NCBI RefSeq assembly: GCF_001514145.1
Contig: NZ_KQ948669.1
Location: 248,001 to 312,000 of the forward strand
Direction: 5' to 3'
Source: Streptomyces canus
Lineage (GTDB): Bacteria; Actinomycetota; Actinomycetes; Streptomycetales; Streptomycetaceae
Length of the DNA: 64,000 nucleotides
Part shown: positions 26,150-34,757 of the stretch, in pieces
How positions within the stretch are numbered: position 1 is the stretch's first letter
How the letters are laid out: every line of letters begins with the position of its first letter
Notes under the pieces: model-generated
What the model was told of the DNA's origin: nothing
The model's input: only the letters and a program-made list of their open reading frames with translations
Database searches by the model: none
Made by a program: the position numbers and the translations under genes

Positions 26150-27379
26150 TCACCCTCCTACGACGGTCCCGAACCGGATGTCGTACGACGTCCCCGGGTG
26201 CAGCGTGGCGAGCATCCGCTGCCCCTCCGCGATGACGTCCTTCTGCTCGGCCTTGGTGAGCCGGCCGAAGGGCTCGACGACGAGCGTGTCCCCGGTGAGC
26301 TTCCAGACGCCCGCGAGGAAGCCGTCGACGAGGAGCGTGCGGTAGGCCTGGTTGCCCTGCCAGCTGCGGCCCCAGTACTCCTGGGGCACCACGCGGGTGC
26401 GGTCGGCGTGGGAGAGCAGCAGGTTGTCGAACTCCGGCAGGAAGCGCGGTGGGGCGGGCGTGTCCTCGGTGGGGCGGGGCGCGTCGGGCAGGTCGAAGAG
26501 TTCGACGCCGTTCTCGTCGCGGAAGATGCGCAGCCCGGGTCGCAGCCGCTCGAAGGCGTCGCGCAGGCGGGTGAGTCCGGCCCAGGTCTGCATGTCCTTG
26601 ACGGAGGCGGGACCGAAGGCGGCGAGGTAGCGCAGGACGGTGGCGTCGGGGGTGGGTTCGGTGGGCACGGGTCCTGCGGACGCGGGCCCAGTGGAGGCGG
26701 GCCCTGCGGACGCGGGCCCTGCGGACGCGGGGTCGGTGGGCGTGGGGCCGGCCGGGGCGGGTCCGGCGGAAGCTGGTCCGGCGGGGCGGCCGAGCCAGTG
26801 CTCTGCCGTGGTGAGCGCGACCTGGCCGCTTCTCCCCCAGAGTCCGCGCGGGGTGACCTGGACGAGGGGCAGCTTGCAGCGGGCGGCGATGGCGAGGGCC
26901 TGCGGGTCGGCGTCCGGCCACTCGGTGAGGAGTGCCTCGCGCAGCTGCTTCATGGTGCGCGGCTCGGCCTCGACGAGATCCCGGGCGAGGACGGCGAGCC
27001 GGTCGAGGTCGACGCCCTGAAGTCCCTTGCGGAAGTTGATGAGTTCGCGGTCGCGGGCGGGCTGCACGAGGGGCCGCAGGGCGAGGCAGTCCTCGGCGGT
27101 GTGGGTGTGGATGGTCGAGCGCATGGTGACGATCCGGACGACCTCGCGGTCGGCCATCAGCTCCGACAGCTCCTCGGGGGCGAACCCGTCGAGGCGGGCG
27201 GCGAGCGCGTAGTACGGCGGCTTGACGTTCTGGGCCTGGAGGCCGAGCAGATGTCCGACGGCGGCCTTCGCGGACAGGCCGGACCGGCGCAGGAGCAGCT
27301 GCCGGTCGAGGGTCGCGCGGTTGAGGGCGCGGGGGCTGAGCACGGGGGCCGACGCGGTCGTCTTGGTCATACCGGACAC
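26150..27379 (-). CDS. winged-helix DNA-binding protein, AlkZ-like DNA glycosylase family
   Basis: A 409-residue protein of the winged-helix (HTH_42) family that includes the AlkZ interstrand-crosslink DNA glycosylases. HLLGLQAQNVKPPYYALAAR carries the QxQ motif characteristic of that catalytic family, followed by REVVRIVTMRSTIHTHTAED. The C-terminal half (FLPEFDNLLLSHADRTRVV, KLTGDTLVVEPFG) is typical. Between residues about 202 and 247 there is an insertion built from AGPAS/AGPAP repeats, encoded by imperfect 15-bp DNA repeats. GTG 27379 or ATG 27370 may be the start. Whether the insert affects DNA binding is unknown. Confidence 0.82.
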   Translation of the reverse strand: MSGMTKTTASAPVLSPRALNRATLDRQLLLRRSGLSAKAAVGHLLGLQAQNVKPPYYALAARLDGFAPEELSELMADREVVRIVTMRSTIHTHTAEDCLALRPLVQPARDRELINFRKGLQGVDLDRLAVLARDLVEAEPRTMKQLREALLTEWPDADPQALAIAARCKLPLVQVTPRGLWGRSGQVALTTAEHWLGRPAGPASAGPAPAGPTPTDPASAGPASAGPASTGPASAGPVPTEPTPDATVLRYLAAFGPASVKDMQTWAGLTRLRDAFERLRPGLRIFRDENGVELFDLPDAPRPTEDTPAPPRFLPEFDNLLLSHADRTRVVPQEYWGRSWQGNQAYRTLLVDGFLAGVWKLTGDTLVVEPFGRLTKAEQKDVIAEGQRMLATLHPGTSYDIRFGTVVGG

Positions 27380-27516
27380 GCTAGAGGTGCTTTCGGACAG
27401 GCTCTGTCCGCAACTCTCACCGAGATTCCGTGACGCCTCCCCCTACGATGTCATTTGCCCCGTATACCCTGCTCCGTGATCACGCCGACGTCGGCTCGAC
27501 CCGAGAGGCAGCCACG

Positions 27517-28689
27517 ATGTCCGAGCGACGCGCCCGCCCCGCCGCGAAGAGCTCCGCCGCCAAGGGTTCCAGGAAGTCCGCCTGGCGCCGTGCCCTGACC
27601 CCGCCTTCCGCCCCGCCCCGGACTCCGACGCCCGGCGCCGAACCACCCGCCCCCGGGACGGCCGAGCCGCCGAGCATCGTCCAGGCGGCTCTCTACCGCG
27701 ACGGCGTGCGCGTCTCCTCCCCCGCGACGCTCGCGGACACCTTCCGCGAACTGCGCGAAGAGCCGTCCGGGATGGCCTGGATCGGCCTGGCCCGCCCCAC
27801 GGAGAGCGAACTCCTTTCCCTGGCGGCCGAGTTCGACCTGCATCCGCTGTCCGTCGAGGACGCGATGGAGGCCCACCAGCGCCCGAAGCTGGAGCGCTAC
27901 GGCGACACGCTCTTCGTGGTACTCAGCGCGGCCCGCTACCTGGACGCTCCCGAGGAGGTCGACTTCGGCGAGCTGCACGTGTTCGTGGGCCCGGACTTCG
28001 TGATCACGGTCCGGCACGGGGCGGCCCCCGACCTCTCGGCGGTCCGTCACCGCATGGAGCAGACACCGGAGCTGCTGAGTCTGGGCCCCGAAGCCGTCCT
28101 CTACGCGATCCTGGACGCGGTGGTCGACGGCTACGCGCCGGTCGTCTCGGGCGTCCAGAACGACATCGACGAGATCGAGACGGAGGTCTTCCGCGGCGAC
28201 CCGGAGGTCTCCCGCCGTATCTACGAACTCTCCCGCGAAATGGTCGAGTTCCAGCGCGCCACCCGCCCCCTGGTCGGCATGCTGCACTCGTTGATGGCCG
28301 GCTTCGCGAAGTACGGCACGGACGAGGAACTGCAACGCTACCTGCGGGACGTCGCCGACCACGTCACCCACACCAGCGAACGAGTCGACGGCTTCCGCCA
28401 GGCCCTCACCGACATCCTCACCGTCAACGCGACCCTTGTCACCCAGCAACAGAACGCGGAGATGCGGGCGTTGGCGGAGGCGGGGTTCGAACAGAACGAG
28501 GAGATCAAGAAGATCTCGGCCTGGGCGGCGATTCTCTTTGCTCCCACGTTGGTCGGAACCATTTACGGCATGAACTTCGAGGACATGCCTGAGTTGGGCT
28601 GGAGCTTCGGATACCCCTTCGCGATCGGCCTGATGGGGGTGGTTTGCGTAAGCTTGTACGTTATTTTCAAGCGGCGGGACTGGCTCTGA
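27517..28689 (+). CDS. corA: CorA-type magnesium/cobalt transporter
   Basis: A 390-residue CorA homologue. A proline-rich, positively charged N-terminal tail of about 55 residues precedes the cytoplasmic alpha/beta domain (HPLSVEDAMEAHQRPKLERY is the family signature). A long helix follows, then the two C-terminal membrane helices with the diagnostic YGMNFEDMPEL motif between them and a basic KRRDWL end. It forms pentameric Mg2+ channels. I place the start at ATG 27517, with GAGAGG eight bases upstream, rather than further upstream in the open frame. Confidence 0.92.
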   Translation: MSERRARPAAKSSAAKGSRKSAWRRALTPPSAPPRTPTPGAEPPAPGTAEPPSIVQAALYRDGVRVSSPATLADTFRELREEPSGMAWIGLARPTESELLSLAAEFDLHPLSVEDAMEAHQRPKLERYGDTLFVVLSAARYLDAPEEVDFGELHVFVGPDFVITVRHGAAPDLSAVRHRMEQTPELLSLGPEAVLYAILDAVVDGYAPVVSGVQNDIDEIETEVFRGDPEVSRRIYELSREMVEFQRATRPLVGMLHSLMAGFAKYGTDEELQRYLRDVADHVTHTSERVDGFRQALTDILTVNATLVTQQQNAEMRALAEAGFEQNEEIKKISAWAAILFAPTLVGTIYGMNFEDMPELGWSFGYPFAIGLMGVVCVSLYVIFKRRDWL

Positions 28690-29414
28690 GTCCATCTTGC
28701 CGAGCTCAGCTCTTGTGCGGTCTTTGCTCTCGCACCAGTCACGGATCGGGGCGAAATCAGCCCTGGGGAGTCTCTGGGGAGAAGTGATGCGGGTGATCTC
28801 ACCGCCCTCCCTCTGACAGGCTCCTGACCAGTTCTTTTGAGCTTCTATGGGCGCTGGGGAGGATCCGGGGAGAAACGAGTGGCGGCCCGCGTCCCGCTCC
28901 CACCACAGCCAGCCCACTCGGCTCCCTGTTTGGCGCCACCCACGCGACGCCGTCGACACTGCGGCACAGGGCGTGATCTCGCCGCCCCGGGCTAAGACGC
29001 TGAGCTCGTCGTTGCCGCAGAGCACGGTCACCATCCCGCCGATCGCCGCGGGGTCGACGGAGTAGTCGCCTGTGTCGACGCGGACCTAGTGGGCACGCCC
29101 AGGCAGATGTGGACCCGCCTCCAGGACGACGGGTTAACGGGCGGCGGTGCGAGCATCCCGGTCCGATCCGCCTCCCACCCGTCGCTCGTGCGGGTCCCCT
29201 CTTCGACGCCATGTCACCCAGGGCGTGGGGACCCGACACGACGATGTCCCTGGCCCCAGGGGGTCGCGGCAGTGGCTACACTGCGCCGCGGTCGCAGCGC
29301 TATCGGCCCGACGTAAGCCCTGCCCCATCTCGGCCGGCTCCATGGCCCTGAACGCCTCCTCGGCCACCGCCGTGGCTGGCGCTGACGCGCCGGGACCGGA
29401 TCGAGCGAGGTGCG
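28690..29414. other. decayed, apparently non-coding stretch
   Basis: No intact gene is visible in these 725 bp. On the minus strand one stretch still reads as protein (around 29067-28960: VRVDTGDYSVDPAAIGG, then a plausible continuation). It is preceded by a stop and followed by a frame that loses protein character. Another (about 29390-29300: ATAVAEEAFRAMEPAEMGQG) is similar. They look like gene fragments left by deletion next to the dipeptidase relic; their families are not identifiable. Confidence 0.45.
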
Positions 29415-29780
29415 GATGCCGCTGGGTACGACAACGCCGTCCAACTCCTGTACCCGCTCGGTGACTTCGCCGAGACGAAGTACGGAACGAAGGTTCGCTG
29501 AATGACACCGCCGTTGTCCGGCAGCAGTTGCAGGAACTCGTCGGTGACGTTGCGCGGCGACGGGCACATCGGTGCGGTTGAGTTCGGCGACGATCGAGGT
29601 GTTGTCGAGCCGATAGCCGGCGTCGATCTGCTCCAGCTTCGACAGGACGGCCTCGGGCTCGGGCAGCTTTGAGGGGACGTACACCGACCAGAACTGAGCC
29701 CCGAACCCGCCCGCCCACAGCCGGGGCAGGTCGTTGTCGCCGACGAGGGCCGAGGTCGGTTCGCCCGCTCTCAGCAGCGA
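29415..29780 (-). pseudogene. remnant of a membrane dipeptidase (peptidase M19)
   Basis: Reading the minus strand, LVGDNDLPRLWAGGFGAQFW (29750-29690) and the following SVYVPSKLPEPEAVLSKLEQ match the N-terminal part of M19 dipeptidases. The frame then breaks. In the next frame PRNVTDEFLQLLPDNGG and FVPYFVSAK (about 29560-29465) match the segment that lies some 200 residues further on in intact enzymes. A third frame continues briefly as EVTERVQELDGVVV. The gene has therefore lost its central metal-binding half and its C-terminus and carries at least two frameshifts. It is not functional. Confidence 0.75.
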
Positions 29781-29934
29781 GGGGGGCGATCATGCCTGTC
29801 GTGGCCAGAGCGGGCTTTCAGACGTGCAATCGAAGGTCGGAAGTGCTCGGGTTCCCGCGAGCGAATAGCTCCCGTCGGACATGGTTGCCACGGCAGGAGG
29901 CGGCCGTACCCACGAGGCGGCGACCACGGCCCCG

Positions 29935-30738
29935 TCATTTTCGTGTGCGGGCAATGGTGTCGAGGGCGTCGAGTACATGTGCGCCTACTTCGTCGACGGA
30001 GCGGTCGGCGCAGTCGACGCGCCGGACCGACAGCTCCGTCCGGGTTTGGGCCAGCCGGTCCAGCACCGCGACGTAGCGCTGCCGGGTCGCCGACAGGAAC
30101 GCCCGCGTCTCGTGCAGCTCGCTGTCCCGGGCGCGTTCGCGGGTTCGCCGCAGCGCCTGGGTCACGGGCAGGTCGAGCAGAACGACGCCCTCCGGCAAAG
30201 TGACACCGAAGCTCCGGCCGAGTCGGCCGAGCAGTTCGTGCGAGGGCAGCGTGCCCCAGCGCAGGACCTCCGTGCCCAGTTCCCAAGGGTCCGCCGTCCC
30301 CCCGGCCGCCCGCAGCCAGTCGCGCACCGCCTTCGCCTCGCCCGGCTCCTGCTTGTGCCACCATGCCTCCACATCGCCGCCCGGCTCGGCATCCCGCGCG
30401 AGGGACGCGAACATGGGCAGGTACACCAGCGGGTCGACGAGCGGATGCCGGTCGGTGAGCAGCGTCGGACGGCGCCGGGCGGCCTGCCGTTCCGCCGGGC
30501 CGAACAGACACAACTGCAGGTAGAGAACGGCGACCTTGAGCTGCACCCGGCCCAGGTCGTCCGCCGCGGACGACGCCCCGGCCAGCGCCGCGGACAGGTC
30601 CGCGGAGGGGTCGTTCGGATCCTCGTGTCCCCGGACCGCGTGCACGACCGCGATGTCGTCCCGCTCGCGCAGGCGGTGCAGCACCGTGGTCTTGCCGACC
30701 CCGTCGATGCCGACCAGAGCGACCCTCACCTCACTCAC
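29935..30738 (-). CDS. P-loop nucleotide kinase-like protein (thymidylate-kinase fold), last gene of the lasso operon
   Basis: A 267-residue protein. It begins SEVRVALVGIDGVGKTTVLH, a Walker A like that of thymidylate kinases. LTDRHPLVDPLVYLPMFA follows in the position of the DR(H/Y) substrate motif. An Arg-rich lid region, TQALRRTRERARDS, lies near the C-terminus. It is longer than true dTMP kinases and lacks their nucleobase motif, so the substrate is probably not dTMP. GTG 30738 overlaps the HMG-CoA reductase/kinase gene by 8 bp, which makes it part of the lasso-associated operon. Together with the fused kinase domain it gives the operon two phosphotransferases. Confidence 0.75.
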   Translation of the reverse strand: MSEVRVALVGIDGVGKTTVLHRLRERDDIAVVHAVRGHEDPNDPSADLSAALAGASSAADDLGRVQLKVAVLYLQLCLFGPAERQAARRRPTLLTDRHPLVDPLVYLPMFASLARDAEPGGDVEAWWHKQEPGEAKAVRDWLRAAGGTADPWELGTEVLRWGTLPSHELLGRLGRSFGVTLPEGVVLLDLPVTQALRRTRERARDSELHETRAFLSATRQRYVAVLDRLAQTRTELSVRRVDCADRSVDEVGAHVLDALDTIARTRK

Positions 30739-33115
30739 CGTCCCGGTTCTCCTCGAGCTGCCAGAGCCGGAAGGCGGTCTCCGCCATCCGGGGCAGGAAC
30801 GCGAACTCGCGCTGGGTGTGCCCCGCCGCGTACAGCGCCAGGCGAGTCGTCAGGAACTGCCGCAGCGCCAGTCGGTAGCCCTGCCGCCAGTCGCAGCCGT
30901 CGACGATCGCCGCCGCCCGCGGCGACTCCTCGGCCACCGCCCGCGCGTGCGCCGCGAGAAACCGGTCGACCTCGGCCGACGTCACCGCGGGGCCGACGGT
31001 GAAAGCCAGCAGCTCCACGACGTCGCGCTGGGGCACCCCGACCGTGGCGAGCTCCCAGTCGTACGCCACGATCCGCCCGTCGCGCACCGCGAGGTTGCGC
31101 GGACCGAAGTCGTTGTGGACCAGGGTCCGGGGCAGCGTGTGCAGCTCCTGCGTCCAGTACCCGCAGTCCTCGACCAGGCCGAGCAGGACGTCCCGGCGGG
31201 CGGTGTCCACGACCTCGGGCGCCTCCGCGGCGGCATGCCGGACGAGGGCGCCCCACAGTTCGCGCGCCTTGGCGAGATGGGCCGGCTCCGGCACATGGTG
31301 CAGCCAGCCCTCGGCCTGCAGTTCCTGCTCCCGGCCGAGCCAGTGGGCGTGGACGGGAGCGATGGCACGCAGGGCGTCCTCGATCCGGGCGCCGTCCCAC
31401 GTGGGGGGCTCGTCCCAGAGCCGTTCCATCAGGATGACGTAGGCCTCGCGCTCCTCGTCCTCGATCAGACCGTGGCAGCGCGGCAGGAGATCCGTCAGCG
31501 CCCGCTCCGTGCGCCGGTACACCGAGAGTTCACGCCGGTGCGCGTCGGTGAACTCCGTGTCGGCGCCCCACCGGTCCCAGGCGCCGGCCAAGTCCTCGCC
31601 GCACAGGGAGAACAGCCGGGCGATGCCCGCGACGATCTCCTCGCCCCGTGACTTGACCTTGGCCACCAGGTCGAGCGTGGTGGCGGAGCCCCCGCCGTCG
31701 GTGCAGTTCACCGTCAGCGGGTGCAGGCCGGTCAGCTTGCGGCGCTCGCCCAGGGCACCGAGTTCGCTGGATATCCCGTCGCCGGCCAGTCGCGTGCCCT
31801 GCGTCACCCGGGTGACGTGCAGCCCGGGGTCGCCGAGCCCCTGGGCCAGCACCGGTTGCAGGAGAGCCGCGTCGAGGTCGCCGGGCCGGAGCCACTCCAC
31901 GCGGCGTGCCCGGCCCAGGCGCTGATGCGCGTCGGCGAACTGGCCGCTGACCACCGCGGCCAGGGTCGAGACGTCGAGGGCGAGGGCGAACCCGGCGACG
32001 ATCTCGGCGAACCGGCGGGTCCCACCCGCGCCCGCGCACCCCAGGAGGGTGAGCAGTTCGCGCTGGTGCGGGAGCCCCGTCCCGCCGCCGACGGTGCCCA
32101 CCACCAGGTTGGGGAGCAGGATCGTGGCGATCAGGTCGTCGCCGTCGGTCTCCACCGAGAAGACGGACACCCCCGACTCGTGGACACAGGCCACGTCCTG
32201 GCCGGTGGCGACGAACAGTGCGGCCACGACGTTCGCGGCGTTGACCCCGTACCCGAGCATGCCGGCCTGCTGCGCCCCGAGGACCGTCGCGGTGTGGCTC
32301 CTCACCATGGCCTCGGGTGTGGTCTTGAGCACGGCGGCCACCACGTCGCGGTGCAGCCGGCACTCGGCGGTGACCCGGGTGCCGCGGCCCGCCAGCATGG
32401 ATCCCGCGGTCGCCTTCTTGTCACCGCTGAGGTTGCCCTCCAACAGCAGGTTCCGGGGACGCAGTTCGTCGTCGTCGGCGAGCGCGTCGGTCAGCCAGCG
32501 GCAGATCTGCCAGGTCACCGCCGTCGTCATGTTCTGGCCGGCGGCGTCGGCCGTCTCGTAGACGAAGCGCAGGTGCAGATAGCGGCCGATCTGGTGGGGG
32601 TCGACGTCGATCAGCACGGCGTGCCGGGACACCAGGCGCACCTGTTCGTCCAGCGTGCCGCGCCGCTCCCGCAACCAGGTGGTGAACCGGTGGGCGGCGG
32701 TGATGTCGGCGAACTCCAGCACGGGTGCGCGGGTCATCCGCTGGGACAGCACCTTCGTCCGTACTCCCCCGGAGGCGGTGAGGGCTCGCGCGCCCCGGGA
32801 CGCCGACGCGACCAGCGCGCCTTCGGTGGTGGCCAGCGGCGCGACCACGCTGTCGCGCACCGCGTCGCCGTCGAACAGCAGCGGTCCGGCCAGTCCCACC
32901 GGCACTTCGACCGCGCCGAGGAAGTTCTCCACGTTGCCGACCAGGTTGCGGGCGGTCAGCGCGGTGCCGTCCAGCGAGGCGAGGGCGGTGCCGCTGCGTT
33001 CGCGCAACCAGGTCAGCCGTTGTCTGCGCGCGTCCTCGGTGTACTGTCCCCGGCCCGGAATGACGTCCTCCCGGCCCGGATCGGCGTCGGTCATGCGTCC
33101 CTCGTTTCGTGACAT
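30731..33115 (-). CDS. HMG-CoA reductase fused to an aminoglycoside-phosphotransferase-like kinase
   Basis: A 794-residue two-domain protein. Residues about 20-405 are a class I HMG-CoA reductase. VENFLGAVEVPVGLAGPLL carries the catalytic Glu, LSGDKKATAG the catalytic Lys, ATGQDVACVHESG the catalytic Asp, and ADAHQRLGR the C-terminal His; TVGGGTGLPHQ is the cofactor loop. Residues about 440-790 are an APH/choline-kinase fold: the N-lobe lysine in DLVAKVKSRGEE, the catalytic loop VHNDFGPRNLAV, and the metal-binding AYDWELA. Both halves look catalytically complete. It may reduce HMG-CoA (or another acyl-CoA) and phosphorylate the alcohol formed; this is inference. An internal ATG at 33094 has GAGGGA upstream and may be the real start. 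It sits mid-operon in the lasso cluster. Confidence 0.85.
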   Translation of the reverse strand: MSRNEGRMTDADPGREDVIPGRGQYTEDARRQRLTWLRERSGTALASLDGTALTARNLVGNVENFLGAVEVPVGLAGPLLFDGDAVRDSVVAPLATTEGALVASASRGARALTASGGVRTKVLSQRMTRAPVLEFADITAAHRFTTWLRERRGTLDEQVRLVSRHAVLIDVDPHQIGRYLHLRFVYETADAAGQNMTTAVTWQICRWLTDALADDDELRPRNLLLEGNLSGDKKATAGSMLAGRGTRVTAECRLHRDVVAAVLKTTPEAMVRSHTATVLGAQQAGMLGYGVNAANVVAALFVATGQDVACVHESGVSVFSVETDGDDLIATILLPNLVVGTVGGGTGLPHQRELLTLLGCAGAGGTRRFAEIVAGFALALDVSTLAAVVSGQFADAHQRLGRARRVEWLRPGDLDAALLQPVLAQGLGDPGLHVTRVTQGTRLAGDGISSELGALGERRKLTGLHPLTVNCTDGGGSATTLDLVAKVKSRGEEIVAGIARLFSLCGEDLAGAWDRWGADTEFTDAHRRELSVYRRTERALTDLLPRCHGLIEDEEREAYVILMERLWDEPPTWDGARIEDALRAIAPVHAHWLGREQELQAEGWLHHVPEPAHLAKARELWGALVRHAAAEAPEVVDTARRDVLLGLVEDCGYWTQELHTLPRTLVHNDFGPRNLAVRDGRIVAYDWELATVGVPQRDVVELLAFTVGPAVTSAEVDRFLAAHARAVAEESPRAAAIVDGCDWRQGYRLALRQFLTTRLALYAAGHTQREFAFLPRMAETAFRLWQLEENRDGE

Positions 33116-33125
33116 GGCATCGGCA

Positions 33126-34757
33126 TCAGACGGCGTCCCCGGCCCGGGTGGCGACGATCCTCGCCCAGGTGTCGTCCGCGGGCATGAAGATCCGGTCCTT
33201 GACGCGCGGCGGGCGCTGGCCGCCGCGCACCACGCGTTCCCACTCCCGCAGGAAGGCGTCCTCGTGCACGGTGATCACCTCGACCGGGCCGATCCGGCCG
33301 GACCTGCGTCCGGAGCCGTAGCCGGGGCACTGCTGCGTCAGCCGTACGTCGAGGGCGGCGGCCAGGGCCGGGGCCGGCGGCCCCTCGAAGGCGACGGCGA
33401 CCTGGTGGTGCCCGGCGGTCCCGTCCGTGCCGGGCACCGTACGAAAGGTCGCGTTGCGGATCTCCGCTCCGGTGTCCTGGCAGGCGGCGCGCAGGGCACG
33501 GACGGCCATGGCCTCGGTCAGCCGTTCCCCGGCGGCGGAACGCACGACGTCGCGTCCGGCGTACTCGATCCGCGGTGTGCGGCCGACCCGGCCGACGACC
33601 CGGACCACGTCCGTGACGGCGCACCGGTACATGCCGCCCACGTGGCTGAACACGAGGTGGTAGTCCTGTCCCTCCTCGATCTCGGAGGCGAGCAGTGTCT
33701 CGCTGTCGGCGGTGACCGGTCCGTCCGCGGGGACGAACTCGTAGACACAGCCCGGCAGGTAGAGCGGCGCCCCGGTGGGATGCAGGTCGACCGGCACTCC
33801 GGCCGGGCCCTCGCAGGACGCGATGGGCGCGGCGAGGGTGCGCACGCCCGGGCCGTAGGTCTCCCGCACCCGGGGCAGGTAGAGCGAGGCGAGCGCGCTG
33901 TTCCAGACGAGGACGGCTCTCAGACGGGGCCAGAGGTGATACGGCAGGACCGTGCCGAACGTCTTGGCGTACCGCGCTATCTCGTCGGCGCGCTCGGGAC
34001 GGGGCGTGGTGTGCGGCCGGCCGTCGAGGGTGCCGGCCCTGATGTCGTCGACGAGCCGGGGCCACAGGGTGCGCAGTTGGTACGGCAGTCCCGCGACCAT
34101 CGACGGGTTGATTCCGACGACCACCCGGACGTCCTGTTCGGCGGCGAGGCGCAGCTTGTAGTAGGCGCGCTCCCAGGGGTCGGCGCCGGCCAGTTCCTCG
34201 GGTATGCGGCTCCAGGGGGCGTCGTTGCCCGGGCCTACGGCCGAACTCTCGCCGAAGCGGCGGTAGTCGACCTGGCTGGCGCCGATGTGCGGCTGGCCCT
34301 TGCGGGTCGTGGCGCGGGGCGCGGTCGGATCCTGCCACAGGTTGAGCACACCGCCCGCCGCCGCCTCGGGCACGGTCCGCAGCAGCGGGGCGAAACTGGC
34401 GTGGTAGAAGGGCAGGAAGGTCCACTGCATGTAGGTGCGCGTCACCGGGATGTGCTTCTCCCGGCCGGTGCTGCCGCTGGACGAGAAGTAGACGACCGGC
34501 TCGTCCGCGGTGAGCACGCCCGGTTCGCCGTCCATGGCCCGCTCGATCCAGGGCATCAGGGCCTCGTGGGTGCGGATGGGCACCGCCCTGCGCAGTTCGT
34601 CGACGGTGCGGACCGCGGCGAGCCCGTGCTCGCGGCCGAACGCGGTGTCCGCGTTCTCCTCCAGGATGCGGGTCAGCAGGTTGCGCTGCACCTCTTCGGG
34701 CCGGTCCAGGCTCTCCAGGAGCCGGCGGTGCTCCGCCAGCACGCGTTCGGCCTCCAT
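33126..34757 (-). CDS. GH3-family acyl-adenylating amido synthetase
   Basis: A 543-residue protein of the GH3 (auxin-responsive) family, whose members adenylate a carboxylic acid and join it to an amino acid amine. The ATP-binding motif is VVYFSSSGSTGREKHIPVTR, followed by FLPFYHASFAPLL. The second nucleotide motif is DYHLVFSHVGGMYRCAVTDV, matching the YRxGD-type region, and RIEYAGRDVV follows. The C-terminal lobe ends in the conserved KDRIFM segment. ATG 34757 directly abuts the stop of the preceding gene (TGAATG). In this operon it could conjugate an acyl group to the lasso peptide or an amino acid to its C-terminal carboxylate; the actual substrate is unknown. Confidence 0.82.
   Translation of the reverse strand: MEAERVLAEHRRLLESLDRPEEVQRNLLTRILEENADTAFGREHGLAAVRTVDELRRAVPIRTHEALMPWIERAMDGEPGVLTADEPVVYFSSSGSTGREKHIPVTRTYMQWTFLPFYHASFAPLLRTVPEAAAGGVLNLWQDPTAPRATTRKGQPHIGASQVDYRRFGESSAVGPGNDAPWSRIPEELAGADPWERAYYKLRLAAEQDVRVVVGINPSMVAGLPYQLRTLWPRLVDDIRAGTLDGRPHTTPRPERADEIARYAKTFGTVLPYHLWPRLRAVLVWNSALASLYLPRVRETYGPGVRTLAAPIASCEGPAGVPVDLHPTGAPLYLPGCVYEFVPADGPVTADSETLLASEIEEGQDYHLVFSHVGGMYRCAVTDVVRVVGRVGRTPRIEYAGRDVVRSAAGERLTEAMAVRALRAACQDTGAEIRNATFRTVPGTDGTAGHHQVAVAFEGPPAPALAAALDVRLTQQCPGYGSGRRSGRIGPVEVITVHEDAFLREWERVVRGGQRPPRVKDRIFMPADDTWARIVATRAGDAV

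Noticed and set aside
28690..29299. Long minus-strand frames over the gap after corA
   Set aside because: They are Arg/Pro-rich shadow translations that run into the corA gene; only short fragments look like real protein.
29935..30738. Genuine dTMP kinase
   Set aside because: The Walker A is similar, but the length, the missing nucleobase motif and the position at the end of a biosynthetic operon argue for another substrate.
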